A stretch of 29,162 bases of DNA from a virus: IMG/VR virus record IMGVR_UViG_3300027824_000087, positions 1 to 29,162 of that record. One strand, given 5' to 3'. Shown here piece after piece: positions 14,504 to 22,998 of the stretch (position 1 is the first letter of the stretch; each line of letters opens with the position of its first letter). Position numbers and translations under genes: made by a program. The notes beneath the pieces are model-generated. The model had not been told where the DNA came from. It saw only the letters and a list, made by a program, of their open reading frames with translations, and did no database searches.

Positions 14504-15856
14504 GTGTCTTCTTTCTTCACGAAAATCCTGGGGTCCGGCACAAGCCAGTACCCGGCTGATGCGAACAATAACCCGTGGATGTTCCGGGGGGATTTCTGCT
14601 GGGGGCTGGTCACCAACTCCGGTCAGGGCGGATCCGGGGGCGGAACCTACCAGCAGGACATGACGAACTACCTGTCCACCCGGTGGGGGCAGGGGTACAA
14701 CCAGGCGTACTGCACGCTGGTGAACTGCACCGCCCTCGGCGGCCCCAATGACAACGGGGCGACGTTCGACGGGGTGGTCCCGTTCACCAGCGGTGTTGTG
14801 GGGAACCTGAACAACACGTACTGGAACCGGGTGGACTACCTGGTCAGCGCGGCGCAGTCGCAGGGCATGACGATGATGCTGAACGTCGCCCCGACGGAGG
14901 CGTTCAACGCGGGATGCGTGTTCAACGGCGCGACGACGGGGCAGTGCACGAACTACGGGGCCGCACTGGCATCCCGTTACGGGTCGGCGTCGAACATCTG
15001 GTGGAACTTCGGGGACGACTACTTCTCCACCTATGACACTCAGTACACGGCGATTCTGAATGCGCTGCGGTCCGGCGGGGACACTCACCCTGTCAGTATC
15101 GAGAATTTCGTCGAGTCCGACAGCCGGTATTACGCCTTCAACGGGTCCAGTAACGCGTGGGGGCTGGCGAACGCGACTGTCAACCTAGTGTACACGTATA
15201 ACACGCAGTACACGAATGTGGAGTATGCGTTCACTGAGCCGTCCCCGATCTGCGTGGCGCTGCTGGACGGCTGGTGGGATAACGGGACGGATTTCGACCG
15301 GAACCAGTTCTGGTGGAGCGTCTCCTCAGGGTCCCGGGGGCGTTACTACGGGAACGCGGGGAGTATCTCCTACACGCAGGCGGGATTCATCTCCGACCTG
15401 GCCACGGACACGAACGGGATCAACCAGGGCACCTATTTCGGGATCTTCCAGGGCCTGGGGAACTGGCACAAACTGGTCCCCGACACCAGCAGTCACCTGG
15501 TCACCGCCGGGCGGGGCACGCACCTCGGCCCGATCTCAGACGTCGCCGCCCCTTATACCGGGGGTAATACGTACGTCTCCGCGAGCCTGGCCACGGACGG
15601 GACCCTCGCGGTGATCTACAACCCGGCCGCGAACTCCCAGACGATCACCGTCAACGGGTCGCTGATGAACCCCGGGTACACCGCATCCTGGGTGGACCCG
15701 GCGACGGGGGCGAAGGCAAACGCGGGGATCTCCTCGACGTACACGAACTCGACCCTGAATTCGGTGGGGGAGCATGACTGGCTGCTGGTCCTGCAAGCCC
15801 CCGCGATCCCGTCGGGTCCAGCCACCCAGGTCGTGTCGAACATGAGGCTGATGTAG
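14504..15856 (+). CDS. Apiosidase-like glycoside hydrolase (DUF4038 type)
   Basis: A 450-residue product with no signal peptide. Residues about 15-330 fit the DUF4038/apiosidase-like TIM barrel: DANNNPWMFRGDFCWGL near the start, YLSTRWGQGYNQAYCTLVN, then NIWWNFGDDYF at about 164-174 as an acidic candidate active-site strand. ALLDGWWDNG followed by DRNQFWWSVSSGSRGRYYGN matches the barrel end of the family. Residues about 345-440 form a beta domain like the putative collagen-binding domain usually joined to it (LAVIYNPAANSQTITVNG, WVDPATGAK). In a phage it would be a tail-borne depolymerase cutting a cell-surface or plant-type polysaccharide. Enzyme activity is inferred. Confidence 0.75.
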   Translation: MSSFFTKILGSGTSQYPADANNNPWMFRGDFCWGLVTNSGQGGSGGGTYQQDMTNYLSTRWGQGYNQAYCTLVNCTALGGPNDNGATFDGVVPFTSGVVGNLNNTYWNRVDYLVSAAQSQGMTMMLNVAPTEAFNAGCVFNGATTGQCTNYGAALASRYGSASNIWWNFGDDYFSTYDTQYTAILNALRSGGDTHPVSIENFVESDSRYYAFNGSSNAWGLANATVNLVYTYNTQYTNVEYAFTEPSPICVALLDGWWDNGTDFDRNQFWWSVSSGSRGRYYGNAGSISYTQAGFISDLATDTNGINQGTYFGIFQGLGNWHKLVPDTSSHLVTAGRGTHLGPISDVAAPYTGGNTYVSASLATDGTLAVIYNPAANSQTITVNGSLMNPGYTASWVDPATGAKANAGISSTYTNSTLNSVGEHDWLLVLQAPAIPSGPATQVVSNMRLM

Positions 15857-15878
15857 GAGAAATCGGGGCGGTGATCCC

Positions 15879-16646
15879 GTGACCTCCTACACCGTCACCG
15901 CGACCGCGACGAACAACACGTTCACCGGGGGGCTCCTCAAGGTCTACGTGCTGGATAACGCGACCCTTGCGGGGACTCCCGCGACCGCGAACTCCGTGAC
16001 CGCATACAACTGCTCGATCACCACCACCCAGACGGGCTCGTATGTTTTCGGTACCGCGAACAACGAGACCGCGAGCACCGCGTTCACTGCGTCCGGCGGC
16101 ACCACCATCACCGATGACCAGTCCGTCAACGCGGGCGGCGCGGAAGCCTGCGCTTTTCACACGACCAGCGCCACGGGAACCCCTGGCGCGACCACAGTCG
16201 GCAGTTCTACCACATTCGCGGGCAACTACGGGGTTGTCGCACTGGAGGTGCTCAACTCCGGTGGCAGCCTTACTATCGACGCGAGTTCCCCCGCGGTTGT
16301 CTTCTCCACCACCCTGACCTCGTTTACCACTGCGAGTTTCACTCCCGGCGCGAGCAGTAACATCCTGGTCGCGGTGTTCGATGCCTGCGGGAACGGCAGT
16401 GCCAATGTCTGTGTCGGGACGGTTTCCAGCGTCCCCGCGCTGACCTGGACTGAGCGGATCAAGATTAACTCCACGGTGGGCGCGGCGAACTCCTACAACG
16501 GGGTGTGGACGGCGACTCTCCCCCCGGGAAACGCCCCGTTCTACCCCACGAACAGGGCGTTGCGTGCCCGGCTGCATTCTCAGGGGCAGCAGCTGAAAGA
16601 CCCGGGGCTGATTTACGCCAACTCCGTGTACGTCCCGGAACCGTAG
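15879..16646 (+). CDS. Beta-rich surface protein ending in one Pro/Arg repeat
   Basis: A 255-residue product from a GTG. Residues 1-215 are Thr/Ser/Gly-rich beta strands (SYTVTATATNNTFTGGLLKV, GVVALEVLNSGGSLTID, NILVAVFDACGN) and resemble the N-terminal module of the next gene. The last 40 residues contain NAPFYPTNRALRARLHSQ, a copy of the repeat that fills the large neighbouring protein. The stop is directly followed by the ATG of that protein. It may be a split-off or precursor module of the same fibre, or a partner protein using the same repeat to assemble. No enzyme motif is seen. Confidence 0.6.
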   Translation: MTSYTVTATATNNTFTGGLLKVYVLDNATLAGTPATANSVTAYNCSITTTQTGSYVFGTANNETASTAFTASGGTTITDDQSVNAGGAEACAFHTTSATGTPGATTVGSSTTFAGNYGVVALEVLNSGGSLTIDASSPAVVFSTTLTSFTTASFTPGASSNILVAVFDACGNGSANVCVGTVSSVPALTWTERIKINSTVGAANSYNGVWTATLPPGNAPFYPTNRALRARLHSQGQQLKDPGLIYANSVYVPEP

Positions 16647-19600
16647 ATGGCCACCGTCACCCACGGCGCTGCCACTTTCAACACCACCGCCGGGAACAAG
16701 ACCGCCACCGCCACGCCTGCCGTCGGCGACCTGATTGTCGTCGTCGCCCCTGCTACCGGGGTGGCGACAACCGTAGTCGCGGACAATAACGCGGACGGCC
16801 TTGGCACTTACACCAAGATCGGGTCGAGTTTCACCGGGTTCTCCACCGCTGGTGACCTCAGTATCTGGGTGCGTAACGCCTTCGTCGGGTCCGCGACCAG
16901 CACGGTGTTCACCGTCACCCAGACCAGCTCGACCGGCGGCGGCCTGGATGTGTACCGCGTCAGCGGGATGTCGCGGACGGGCGCTGGCGCTGTCCGCAGT
17001 TCCGGCGGCCAGTCCACCGGAACCGCCAGCACCGCCCCGGCTCCGGTCCTGAGTCTCACTCCGCTATCCGCCAACCCGATCATCACCGCCGTCGCCAGCG
17101 GCACCAACCCTCCGGGACTGACCGCCCCCAGCAGTTTCACCGCGACGGTAACCAACCTTGGCTATGCCACCCCGACAACCGGGATGGACACGACATACGC
17201 CACCTCGGGGATTACGACTGCCACCATCACCTGGGGCAGTACCTCAGCGACCGCGTTCGCGTCCATTGCCATCGAGCTGGACACCTCGATTCCCGGAGCC
17301 GCGCAGCAGGCGGTGCAGCCGCACCAGGCGAGGATCCCGCCTCGGCCCCGCCTGGCGGGCGTCTACATGGGCGTCGGGCTGCAAGATCAGTCCTACGGCA
17401 CCGGCCAGATCCAGTGGAACGCCGGCGGTCCGGTTCACAACCCCACCACCCCGAGCACCCCCCGTCCGAACGTCGTCCAGTCCGCCGGGTATTACTACAC
17501 CGGGCGGATCGGCGCGAACTACGGCACGCCTGGCCCGACGCAGGGTCCCACGATCCCGCAGCAGGGATTCCCCGTCCGGGCGAGACTCCCCAGGACCGGA
17601 CCCGCCGCCGGGGCGGTCGCCGGGAAGACAGCGCTTTACGGGCTGAACATCACCGGGACCCCTACCGGTGCTATCAGCGGCCCCGCCGGCGGGACCGGAT
17701 CCGGGCAGGGTACGGGGTGCTTCGGCGCCCCGGTTCACAACCCCCCGCCTGCTGTCACCAGCGTGCCCGTGGCGCAGCAGCTGGTCCGGGCGCGGATCCC
17801 GCAGACCCTCAAAGGCAGGATCGCCGCCCATTTCGGCGCACCCGTCCGCAACCCCGGCACGGGCCCGGTTTTCGTCGCCAAGCCGTTCCCGTGCCGGGCG
17901 CGCATCCCGCAGAGCCAGAACATCGCCGGGGGAGTCTTCGGCAGCACCGCCCCCGGCGCGGACGTTTCCTTCGGCACCGGCCGGATCATGTGGAGCCCCG
18001 GCGCCCCCGTCAACAACCCTGTTCCCCCGGTCATCCCCAGGCAGCGTCTCCCCGTCAGGGCTGTCCTCCCCCCGCCGCACCCCCGCGCCGGCCGCATCGG
18101 GAACAGTTTCGGCGGGCCGGTCGAGAACCCGACTCACGGGCCACCCGTCTACCCGCTCCACGGGCCGGCCCAGGCGCGATTCCCCCAGCTTCACCCGCGA
18201 GCTGGCAGGGTCGAGTCCAGCCCCGGCGCTCCCGTCAGCAACCCCACGACCGGTCCCGTTGTTTACGCGTTGCAGGGACCGGTCCGGGCGAGGATTCCGC
18301 AGCTTCACCCCCGTGCGGGCAGAAGCGCGTCGAGTCCCGGAGCCCCGGTCCGCAACCCCACCCAGGGGCCGGTGTTCCGCCCCCCCGCAGTGGCATTGCG
18401 GGCACGGCAGCCGCTTGCCCCCAGGGGTACGTGCCGGGCGATCTCCTCGTACACGATCACGTTCCCGACGTCTGGCGCGGTGTTCTACCCGGCGGATTCC
18501 CCGATCCGCGCGAGGATCCCCCAGAACGCCCCCAGGGGCCGCGTAAGCGCCAATAAGGGCGCCCCGGTTCATAACCCGACGACCGGGCCTGTCTTCACCC
18601 AGAAGGCTTTCCCCGCGAAGGCGCGCACGACACTGCCGCCACGCGGGCATGTCTACGCCCCGCCGCTGGCCAGGGTCGTCACGCCCCAGCCCGGCTCCCC
18701 GTTCTACCCGGCGACAAGCCCGGTCAGGGCGCGGCTCCCGCAGCAGCCGGTTCTCCGCGGTCGCAGCGCCTCTAATACTGGCGCTCCCGTCAGGAACCCC
18801 ACGACGGGTCCGGTCTTCCGGCAGAAGCCCTCCCCGGTGCAGGCACGGTTCCCCCTGCCGGCACGGGGCAGGGTCGCGTCGAATAAGGGCGCCCCGTTCG
18901 TCCCGGCTACGTCCGGACCCCCCGTTTACCCGCAGGGGCGCATCCGCCCGCAGCCGGGAAACATCGCGGGCCTGACCTACAGCACCACCCTGATCCCCCC
19001 GGCGCAGCCGTCGTCCGCGACGATCAGCTACAACACCGGGGCTACCGCCAGCGCGATCACCGCGACCAGCGTTAACCTGACCATCCCCGCCGGGGTCCTG
19101 GCCGGGGACCTGATGGTCCTCGGGGTCACGGTTTTCACCACCAGTTCCAGCGCCCCCGCGATCAGCATCACCGGGGGACCCTGGACGCTCGTCCCGGTCA
19201 CCACCGGGACGAACCCCGAAGTCCCCGCAGGTGCGGGCGTCTGGTCCTACGACTACGCCTATGTCAGGACCGCGACCGGGATAGACCCCGGTGCCACCAT
19301 CACCCTGTCCGAGACGGGCAGCGGCGCCGGGTCCACCTGGTGGGGTGTCGCGCTCGCCAGCTACACGGGCGCGGGCAGTGTCGATGTCGCGGGCGGGGCG
19401 AACGCTGAAGGCACCAACGCCACCGTCACCTGCCCCAGCGAGACCACCACCCACGCAGGCGACTGGGCGGTGTACGTCGGGGGCGGCGCCCCGGGCAGCG
19501 GAACCTCCTGGACGATCCCCGCGGGGACCACCCTGCGGCAGAGCGTCGTCAACGCCGCGGGCATCGGCGCTGTCATCTCCGACGGCAACAGCGCTCTCGG

Positions 19601-22217
19601 CAGCGGCAGCGGCATCGGCGGGGGCACGTTCGGGTCGTCGGCGACCGGCGCGACCTTGTGGCTGTCCGCGTTCACCCTCGGGGTAGCCCCCCAGGTCACC
19701 TCACCACCAGCGGTCACCCAGGCGTCAGGGTTCTTCACCGGGCGGACCGGGTTCTCCCATGGCGCCCCGGTAAACAACCCCGTCACGGGCCCGCCCGCAC
19801 CCGCACTGCATTCCCCCGTGCGGGCACGGCAGCCGCTCCCCGCGCGGGGCCGCACCGGATCCGGCCCGGGGACCCTTTTCATCCCGACCGTCACCGGCCC
19901 GGTCCTCTACCCGTTCCGGTCCCCGGTGCGAGTCCACCCGATCCCCCCGCCGCGCGGCCGCATCACCTCCAACGCCGGCGGCCCGGTCAGGAACCCCCAG
20001 CAGGGTCCCGCATTCCGGCAGGCCACACAGCCCGCACGATCAAGGATCCCGCAGAACGCCTCACAGGGCGTTTACGCTTCCTTCGCGCCATACCCCCCGA
20101 CCGCGCCGACCGGTGTCATCACCTTCAACACCGGGAACAAGAACAGCGCCGACACGGCGACCAGCGTCACCCTCGGGATCCCCTCCGGGGTCCTCCCGGG
20201 CGACGCGATGCTCCTCGCGGTCACCTGCTTCACCCAGGACTCCTCCGCCCCCGCGCTCAGCATCACAGGCGGCGGCGGCACCTGGAACCTGATCTCGGTC
20301 AGCACCGGGACCAACCCTGAGGTTGCCACCGCCGGCAGCAGCATCTGGTCCTACGACTACGCGTATTACAAGATCGCGAACGGGGCCGACCCGGGGTCCA
20401 CGCTCACCATCTCCGAGACAGGTTCCCCCGCCGGGTCCACCTGGTGGGCGGTCGCGGTCGCCTCCTACACCGGGGCAGCCGCCGCCGGCACCATCGACAT
20501 CGCCGGCGGTGCGAACGCCCAGGGTGGCGCCGCGACATTCGTCGCCTGCCCGGCGGAAACCACCGGGGCCGGCGGCGACTGGGCTGTCTACCTGGGTGGC
20601 GGTTCCCCGGGGACGGGCGCGAGCTTCACGACCCCCGCGGGGACCACTACCCGTGAGGCGATTGTCTCCGACGCGGGTGTCGGCGCTGTCATCACCGACA
20701 GCAACGGCCCCGCCGGGCCGGCGGGAACCACCATCGGCGGGGGGCATTTCAGCTCCACCGCGTCCGGGGCGGTATGGCTGACCGCGTTCACCGTGGGCCT
20801 GTCCCCGACGGTGCAGCCGACCCCCCGGCAGGAGTACTCCGGGTTCTACGCGACCGGGCGGATCGCCTGGAGCCCCGGTGGCGCAATCGAGAACCCCCCG
20901 GTTTCCGGCCCCCCGGTTTACCCGCTGCACTCCCCGGTTCAGGCGAAGGCACTGCCGCTGCGGCGGGCACTGACCCGGGCTATCCGGTTCGTCCCGCTGG
21001 CCAGTAACCCGCAGCCGGGACCGCAGTTCTACCCGGCAGTACAGCCCATCGCGGCGAAACTACCCAAACCGTTCCTCACCGGGCGGATTGTCGGTAAGGC
21101 TCCGGGAACCCCGCCGAAGAACCCTGTGAACGGCCCGGTTTTCCGGCAGGCAACCTCCCCGGTCAAGGCCCGGCAGCCGCTACCCCCAAGGGGCAGGACC
21201 AGTAGCAACAAGGGCGCCCCGGTCAGCAACCCCGCCACCGGGGTGCCATTCAGGCCGGCGAGCCAGCCCGCGCGGATCAGGCCCGCCCTCCCCCCGAAAG
21301 GCCGGATCAGCTCCGGGTTCGGTGCCATACCTGCCCACACGGTCAACGGGCCCGTGTTCCACCCGGCGGACTCCCCGATCCAGGCGAGGATCCCGCAGAA
21401 CGCCCCCAGGGGCCGCGTCAACGGCACCAAGGGCGCCCCCGTCAGCAACCCGACCACGGGACCTGTCTTCCGGCAGGCAAACCAGCGGATCGCGGCGAAG
21501 CTCCCCTTTCCAGTCCTTACCGGGCGCAGCCACACCACCCTCCCATCCCCGGTCCGCAACCCCGGTTCCGGACCTGCGGTTTACCCGCTGCATTCCCCGG
21601 TACGGGTCCACCCGAACCTGCCGCCGAGAGGGCGGGTCACCTCCGGCAAGGGCGGCCCGGTCCTCAACCCCCCCGCCCCCGTTTACCCGCTGGAAAGCCC
21701 CGTCCGGGCGCGGAAGCCGCTGCCGCCACGCGGGCGGGTCACCTCCGGCAAGGGCGCCCCGGTCTTCAACCCGACCGCCCCCATTTACCCGCTGCAACAC
21801 CCGGTCAGGGCGCAGAACCCGCTGCCGCCGAGAGGACACGCGAGCGGCAGCCCGGGGGTCGTGTTCACCGCCCCGGCGGGCCCGAAGATCTACCCCGCCA
21901 AGGGTCCGGTCCAGGCACGCACCCCGCTGCCGCCAAGAGGGCGCACCGAAGGCAACAAGGGCGCCCCGGTACGCAACCCGGCCACCGGCCCGGTATTCAG
22001 GCAGGCAGTCCACCCGGTCCGGGGAATCATCCCGCAGAACGCCCCCCGGGGCAGGACCGGCAGCAACCCCGGCGGGCCTGTCGCGAACATCCCGCAGGCC
22101 ACCCTGCGGTTCCGTTACGGGCTCCCGCACTACCAGTGGTCATACGGCAGCCCCGAATACCAGTGGTCGTACGGGGATCCCGTGTACCGGTGGTCGTACG
22201 GGGACCCGGAGAACTGA
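16647..22217 (+). CDS. Giant Pro/Arg-repeat and beta-sandwich surface protein (tail-fibre candidate)
   Basis: A 1856-residue product, the largest complete gene here. Architecture: a beta module (1-213), repeat zone 1 (214-788, about 13 units), beta module 2 (789-1014), repeat zone 2 (1015-1154, 3 units), beta module 3 (1155-1388), repeat zone 3 (1389-1820, about 11 units), and a C-terminal run of four 9-residue units (1821-1856). The repeat unit is about 35 residues: GPVFxQAxxPVRAR, then PLPPRGR, then xSxKGAPVxNP. The repeats are very rich in Pro, Arg and Gly and nearly free of acidic residues, so they should be extended and strongly positive. There is no signal peptide or catalytic motif. 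A long virion fibre or cell-binding protein is the best guess. The start is the ATG abutting the preceding stop. Confidence 0.8.
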   Translation: MATVTHGAATFNTTAGNKTATATPAVGDLIVVVAPATGVATTVVADNNADGLGTYTKIGSSFTGFSTAGDLSIWVRNAFVGSATSTVFTVTQTSSTGGGLDVYRVSGMSRTGAGAVRSSGGQSTGTASTAPAPVLSLTPLSANPIITAVASGTNPPGLTAPSSFTATVTNLGYATPTTGMDTTYATSGITTATITWGSTSATAFASIAIELDTSIPGAAQQAVQPHQARIPPRPRLAGVYMGVGLQDQSYGTGQIQWNAGGPVHNPTTPSTPRPNVVQSAGYYYTGRIGANYGTPGPTQGPTIPQQGFPVRARLPRTGPAAGAVAGKTALYGLNITGTPTGAISGPAGGTGSGQGTGCFGAPVHNPPPAVTSVPVAQQLVRARIPQTLKGRIAAHFGAPVRNPGTGPVFVAKPFPCRARIPQSQNIAGGVFGSTAPGADVSFGTGRIMWSPGAPVNNPVPPVIPRQRLPVRAVLPPPHPRAGRIGNSFGGPVENPTHGPPVYPLHGPAQARFPQLHPRAGRVESSPGAPVSNPTTGPVVYALQGPVRARIPQLHPRAGRSASSPGAPVRNPTQGPVFRPPAVALRARQPLAPRGTCRAISSYTITFPTSGAVFYPADSPIRARIPQNAPRGRVSANKGAPVHNPTTGPVFTQKAFPAKARTTLPPRGHVYAPPLARVVTPQPGSPFYPATSPVRARLPQQPVLRGRSASNTGAPVRNPTTGPVFRQKPSPVQARFPLPARGRVASNKGAPFVPATSGPPVYPQGRIRPQPGNIAGLTYSTTLIPPAQPSSATISYNTGATASAITATSVNLTIPAGVLAGDLMVLGVTVFTTSSSAPAISITGGPWTLVPVTTGTNPEVPAGAGVWSYDYAYVRTATGIDPGATITLSETGSGAGSTWWGVALASYTGAGSVDVAGGANAEGTNATVTCPSETTTHAGDWAVYVGGGAPGSGTSWTIPAGTTLRQSVVNAAGIGAVISDGNSALGSGSGIGGGTFGSSATGATLWLSAFTLGVAPQVTSPPAVTQASGFFTGRTGFSHGAPVNNPVTGPPAPALHSPVRARQPLPARGRTGSGPGTLFIPTVTGPVLYPFRSPVRVHPIPPPRGRITSNAGGPVRNPQQGPAFRQATQPARSRIPQNASQGVYASFAPYPPTAPTGVITFNTGNKNSADTATSVTLGIPSGVLPGDAMLLAVTCFTQDSSAPALSITGGGGTWNLISVSTGTNPEVATAGSSIWSYDYAYYKIANGADPGSTLTISETGSPAGSTWWAVAVASYTGAAAAGTIDIAGGANAQGGAATFVACPAETTGAGGDWAVYLGGGSPGTGASFTTPAGTTTREAIVSDAGVGAVITDSNGPAGPAGTTIGGGHFSSTASGAVWLTAFTVGLSPTVQPTPRQEYSGFYATGRIAWSPGGAIENPPVSGPPVYPLHSPVQAKALPLRRALTRAIRFVPLASNPQPGPQFYPAVQPIAAKLPKPFLTGRIVGKAPGTPPKNPVNGPVFRQATSPVKARQPLPPRGRTSSNKGAPVSNPATGVPFRPASQPARIRPALPPKGRISSGFGAIPAHTVNGPVFHPADSPIQARIPQNAPRGRVNGTKGAPVSNPTTGPVFRQANQRIAAKLPFPVLTGRSHTTLPSPVRNPGSGPAVYPLHSPVRVHPNLPPRGRVTSGKGGPVLNPPAPVYPLESPVRARKPLPPRGRVTSGKGAPVFNPTAPIYPLQHPVRAQNPLPPRGHASGSPGVVFTAPAGPKIYPAKGPVQARTPLPPRGRTEGNKGAPVRNPATGPVFRQAVHPVRGIIPQNAPRGRTGSNPGGPVANIPQATLRFRYGLPHYQWSYGSPEYQWSYGDPVYRWSYGDPEN
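17285..22110 (+). repeat. About 27 copies of a Pro/Arg repeat (about 35 codons each)
   Basis: The in-frame repeat has the core P-[VI]-[RQK]-A-[RK]-x-P, then P-R-G-R, and a linker ending G-A-P-V-x-N-P. Some copies have QNAPRGR (18520s, 21400s, 22040s) and others PLPPRGR or LHPRAGR, so there are subfamilies. Copies of one subfamily are close at DNA level, for example the GGCGCCCCGGT linkers and the units at about 18480 and 21350, which suggests recent duplication or gene conversion. The copies fall in three zones, split by two beta modules. Confidence 0.8.
22107..22214 (+). repeat. Four tandem 9-residue units at the end of the giant protein
   Basis: The last 36 residues of the giant protein are four units: RFRYGLPHY, QWSYGSPEY, QWSYGDPVY, RWSYGDPEN. 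The pattern is x-W-S-Y-G-x-P-x-Y, aromatic and different from the Pro/Arg repeat. Such a tail could be a carbohydrate-binding or anchoring tip. Confidence 0.75.
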
Positions 22218-22226
22218 GGGCGGGGT

Positions 22227-22565
22227 GTGAGCGCTTCCAGCCAGATCGGGCAATCACACCTCGCCCTGAAATACGTGTTCATCCCCGTGTCCGCGACAAG
22301 ACTCGGGGTCCCCTACAACCCGACCGCGGACACCGTGCAGTTCGCGTTCATGCCGACCGCCACGCAGGTCCCGCAGCCAACCGACCTGGTGCTGGGTACC
22401 TGGGATGTCTACGCGAACGACGTCCTGTACCCGTATCACGCGAAATGCCTCGTCGGCCCCGGCGGGATGATCACCCTCGGGATCGGGACGTACATCATCT
22501 ACCTGAAGATCACGGACAGCCCCGAGATCCCCTTCGACATTGTGGGACAGCTCCAGATCAGCTAA
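22227..22565 (+). CDS. Small beta-rich protein, 112 residues
   Basis: The GTG start lies nine bases after the stop of the giant protein. The product is beta-rich: LALKYVFIPVSATRLGVPYN, VQFAFMP, LVLGTWDVYANDVLYPY, GMITLGIGTYIIYLKITD, ending VGQLQIS. This pattern resembles small Ig-like phage structural proteins. The only Cys is in AKCLVG. It is co-transcribed with the fibre gene and may be a tail or fibre accessory. The family is not recognised. Confidence 0.55.
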   Translation: MSASSQIGQSHLALKYVFIPVSATRLGVPYNPTADTVQFAFMPTATQVPQPTDLVLGTWDVYANDVLYPYHAKCLVGPGGMITLGIGTYIIYLKITDSPEIPFDIVGQLQIS

Positions 22566-22579
22566 GCGGGGGAGGTCTG

Positions 22580-22807
22580 GTGACCGACGAAGAACGCGCG
22601 GCGTTCAAGGAGCGGATCCGCTCTATCGGGGTCATCTCCGGCCACCCGAGGCCGAGGGAATTCCGCAACGACGACGGACAGCGGGTCAAGGAAGTCACCG
22701 ACCACGCGGGGAACATCACCACCTACACCAACACCAGCGACACCGAGCAGGTCGGCGTGGAGATCCGCCCCCAGACCGTCGTGCAGAGGATGACGCCTCA
22801 GGGGTGA
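22580..22807 (+). CDS. Small charged protein, 75 residues
   Basis: The GTG at 22580 is preceded by GGGGGAGG (22568-22575), which decides the start against the longer upstream frame. The product is charged and polar: TDEERAAFKERIRSIGVISG, then VKEVTDHAGNITTYTNTSD and a C-terminal strand EIRPQTVVQRM. It has no Cys or membrane segment. Function unknown. A strong hairpin follows its stop. Confidence 0.5.
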   Translation: MTDEERAAFKERIRSIGVISGHPRPREFRNDDGQRVKEVTDHAGNITTYTNTSDTEQVGVEIRPQTVVQRMTPQG

Positions 22808-22974
22808 GGTAGCGGCCTGCGGCGCTCCATATTGTGCCGGGCGGCTTCACAGCCGCCTTCACAATCTGGGTCGGTGCAGGTCATGTCATCTGCAGGATCG
22901 GCGCGCGGCCGGGTGCAGGCCGGATCGCGGCACATGCTGTAGCCGTACCACGCCAGGTGCAAGTGTGATTCCAC
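22798..22974 (-). CDS. Cys-rich small protein on the opposite strand, 58 residues
   Basis: Reading leftward from a GTG at 22974 (or ATG at 22935) gives a product with Cys pairs in MCRDPAC, MTCTDPDC and EGGCEAARHN, ending near 22798. A -10-like TATTCT (plus 22983-22988) lies eight bases before the GTG, with TGGACC (plus 23006-23011) 17 bases upstream of it. This fits a leaderless promoter. It fills the only long gap in the surface block and overlaps the stop of the 22580 gene. It may be a small zinc-binding or regulatory protein, or a chance frame around a hairpin. Confidence 0.4.
   Translation of the reverse strand: MESHLHLAWYGYSMCRDPACTRPRADPADDMTCTDPDCEGGCEAARHNMERRRPLPHP
22831..22865. terminator. 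Long hairpin between structural genes
   Basis: ATTGTG (22831-22836) pairs with CACAAT (22860-22865), and GGCGGCT (22840-22846) pairs with AGCCGCC (22851-22857) across a TCAC loop. Together this gives about 13 base pairs with a small internal loop, 23 bases after the stop at 22807. There is no T run, so if it ends transcription it is of the T-less kind. It also lies inside the leftward Cys-rich frame. Confidence 0.45.
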
Positions 22975-22998
22975 AACTAAGGAGAATAGGCGGCGCCG

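Noticed and set aside
17414-18556. Plus-strand 380-codon frame inside the giant gene
   Set aside because: It is the frame-shifted reading of Pro/Arg repeats, rich in Arg and Pro, without any motif or a ribosome-binding site.
17244-19454. Long minus-strand open frame opposite the giant protein (736 codons)
   Set aside because: It is a low-complexity Gly/Arg/Asp-rich mirror of the repeats, with no recognisable domain.
17285-22110. Repeats read as a CRISPR array or satellite
   Set aside because: The periodicity is in codons, with variable wobble bases and an unbroken frame, so it is a protein repeat.
22808-22998. tRNA or other structured RNA in the gap
   Set aside because: The hairpin is single, with no cloverleaf or anticodon arm.
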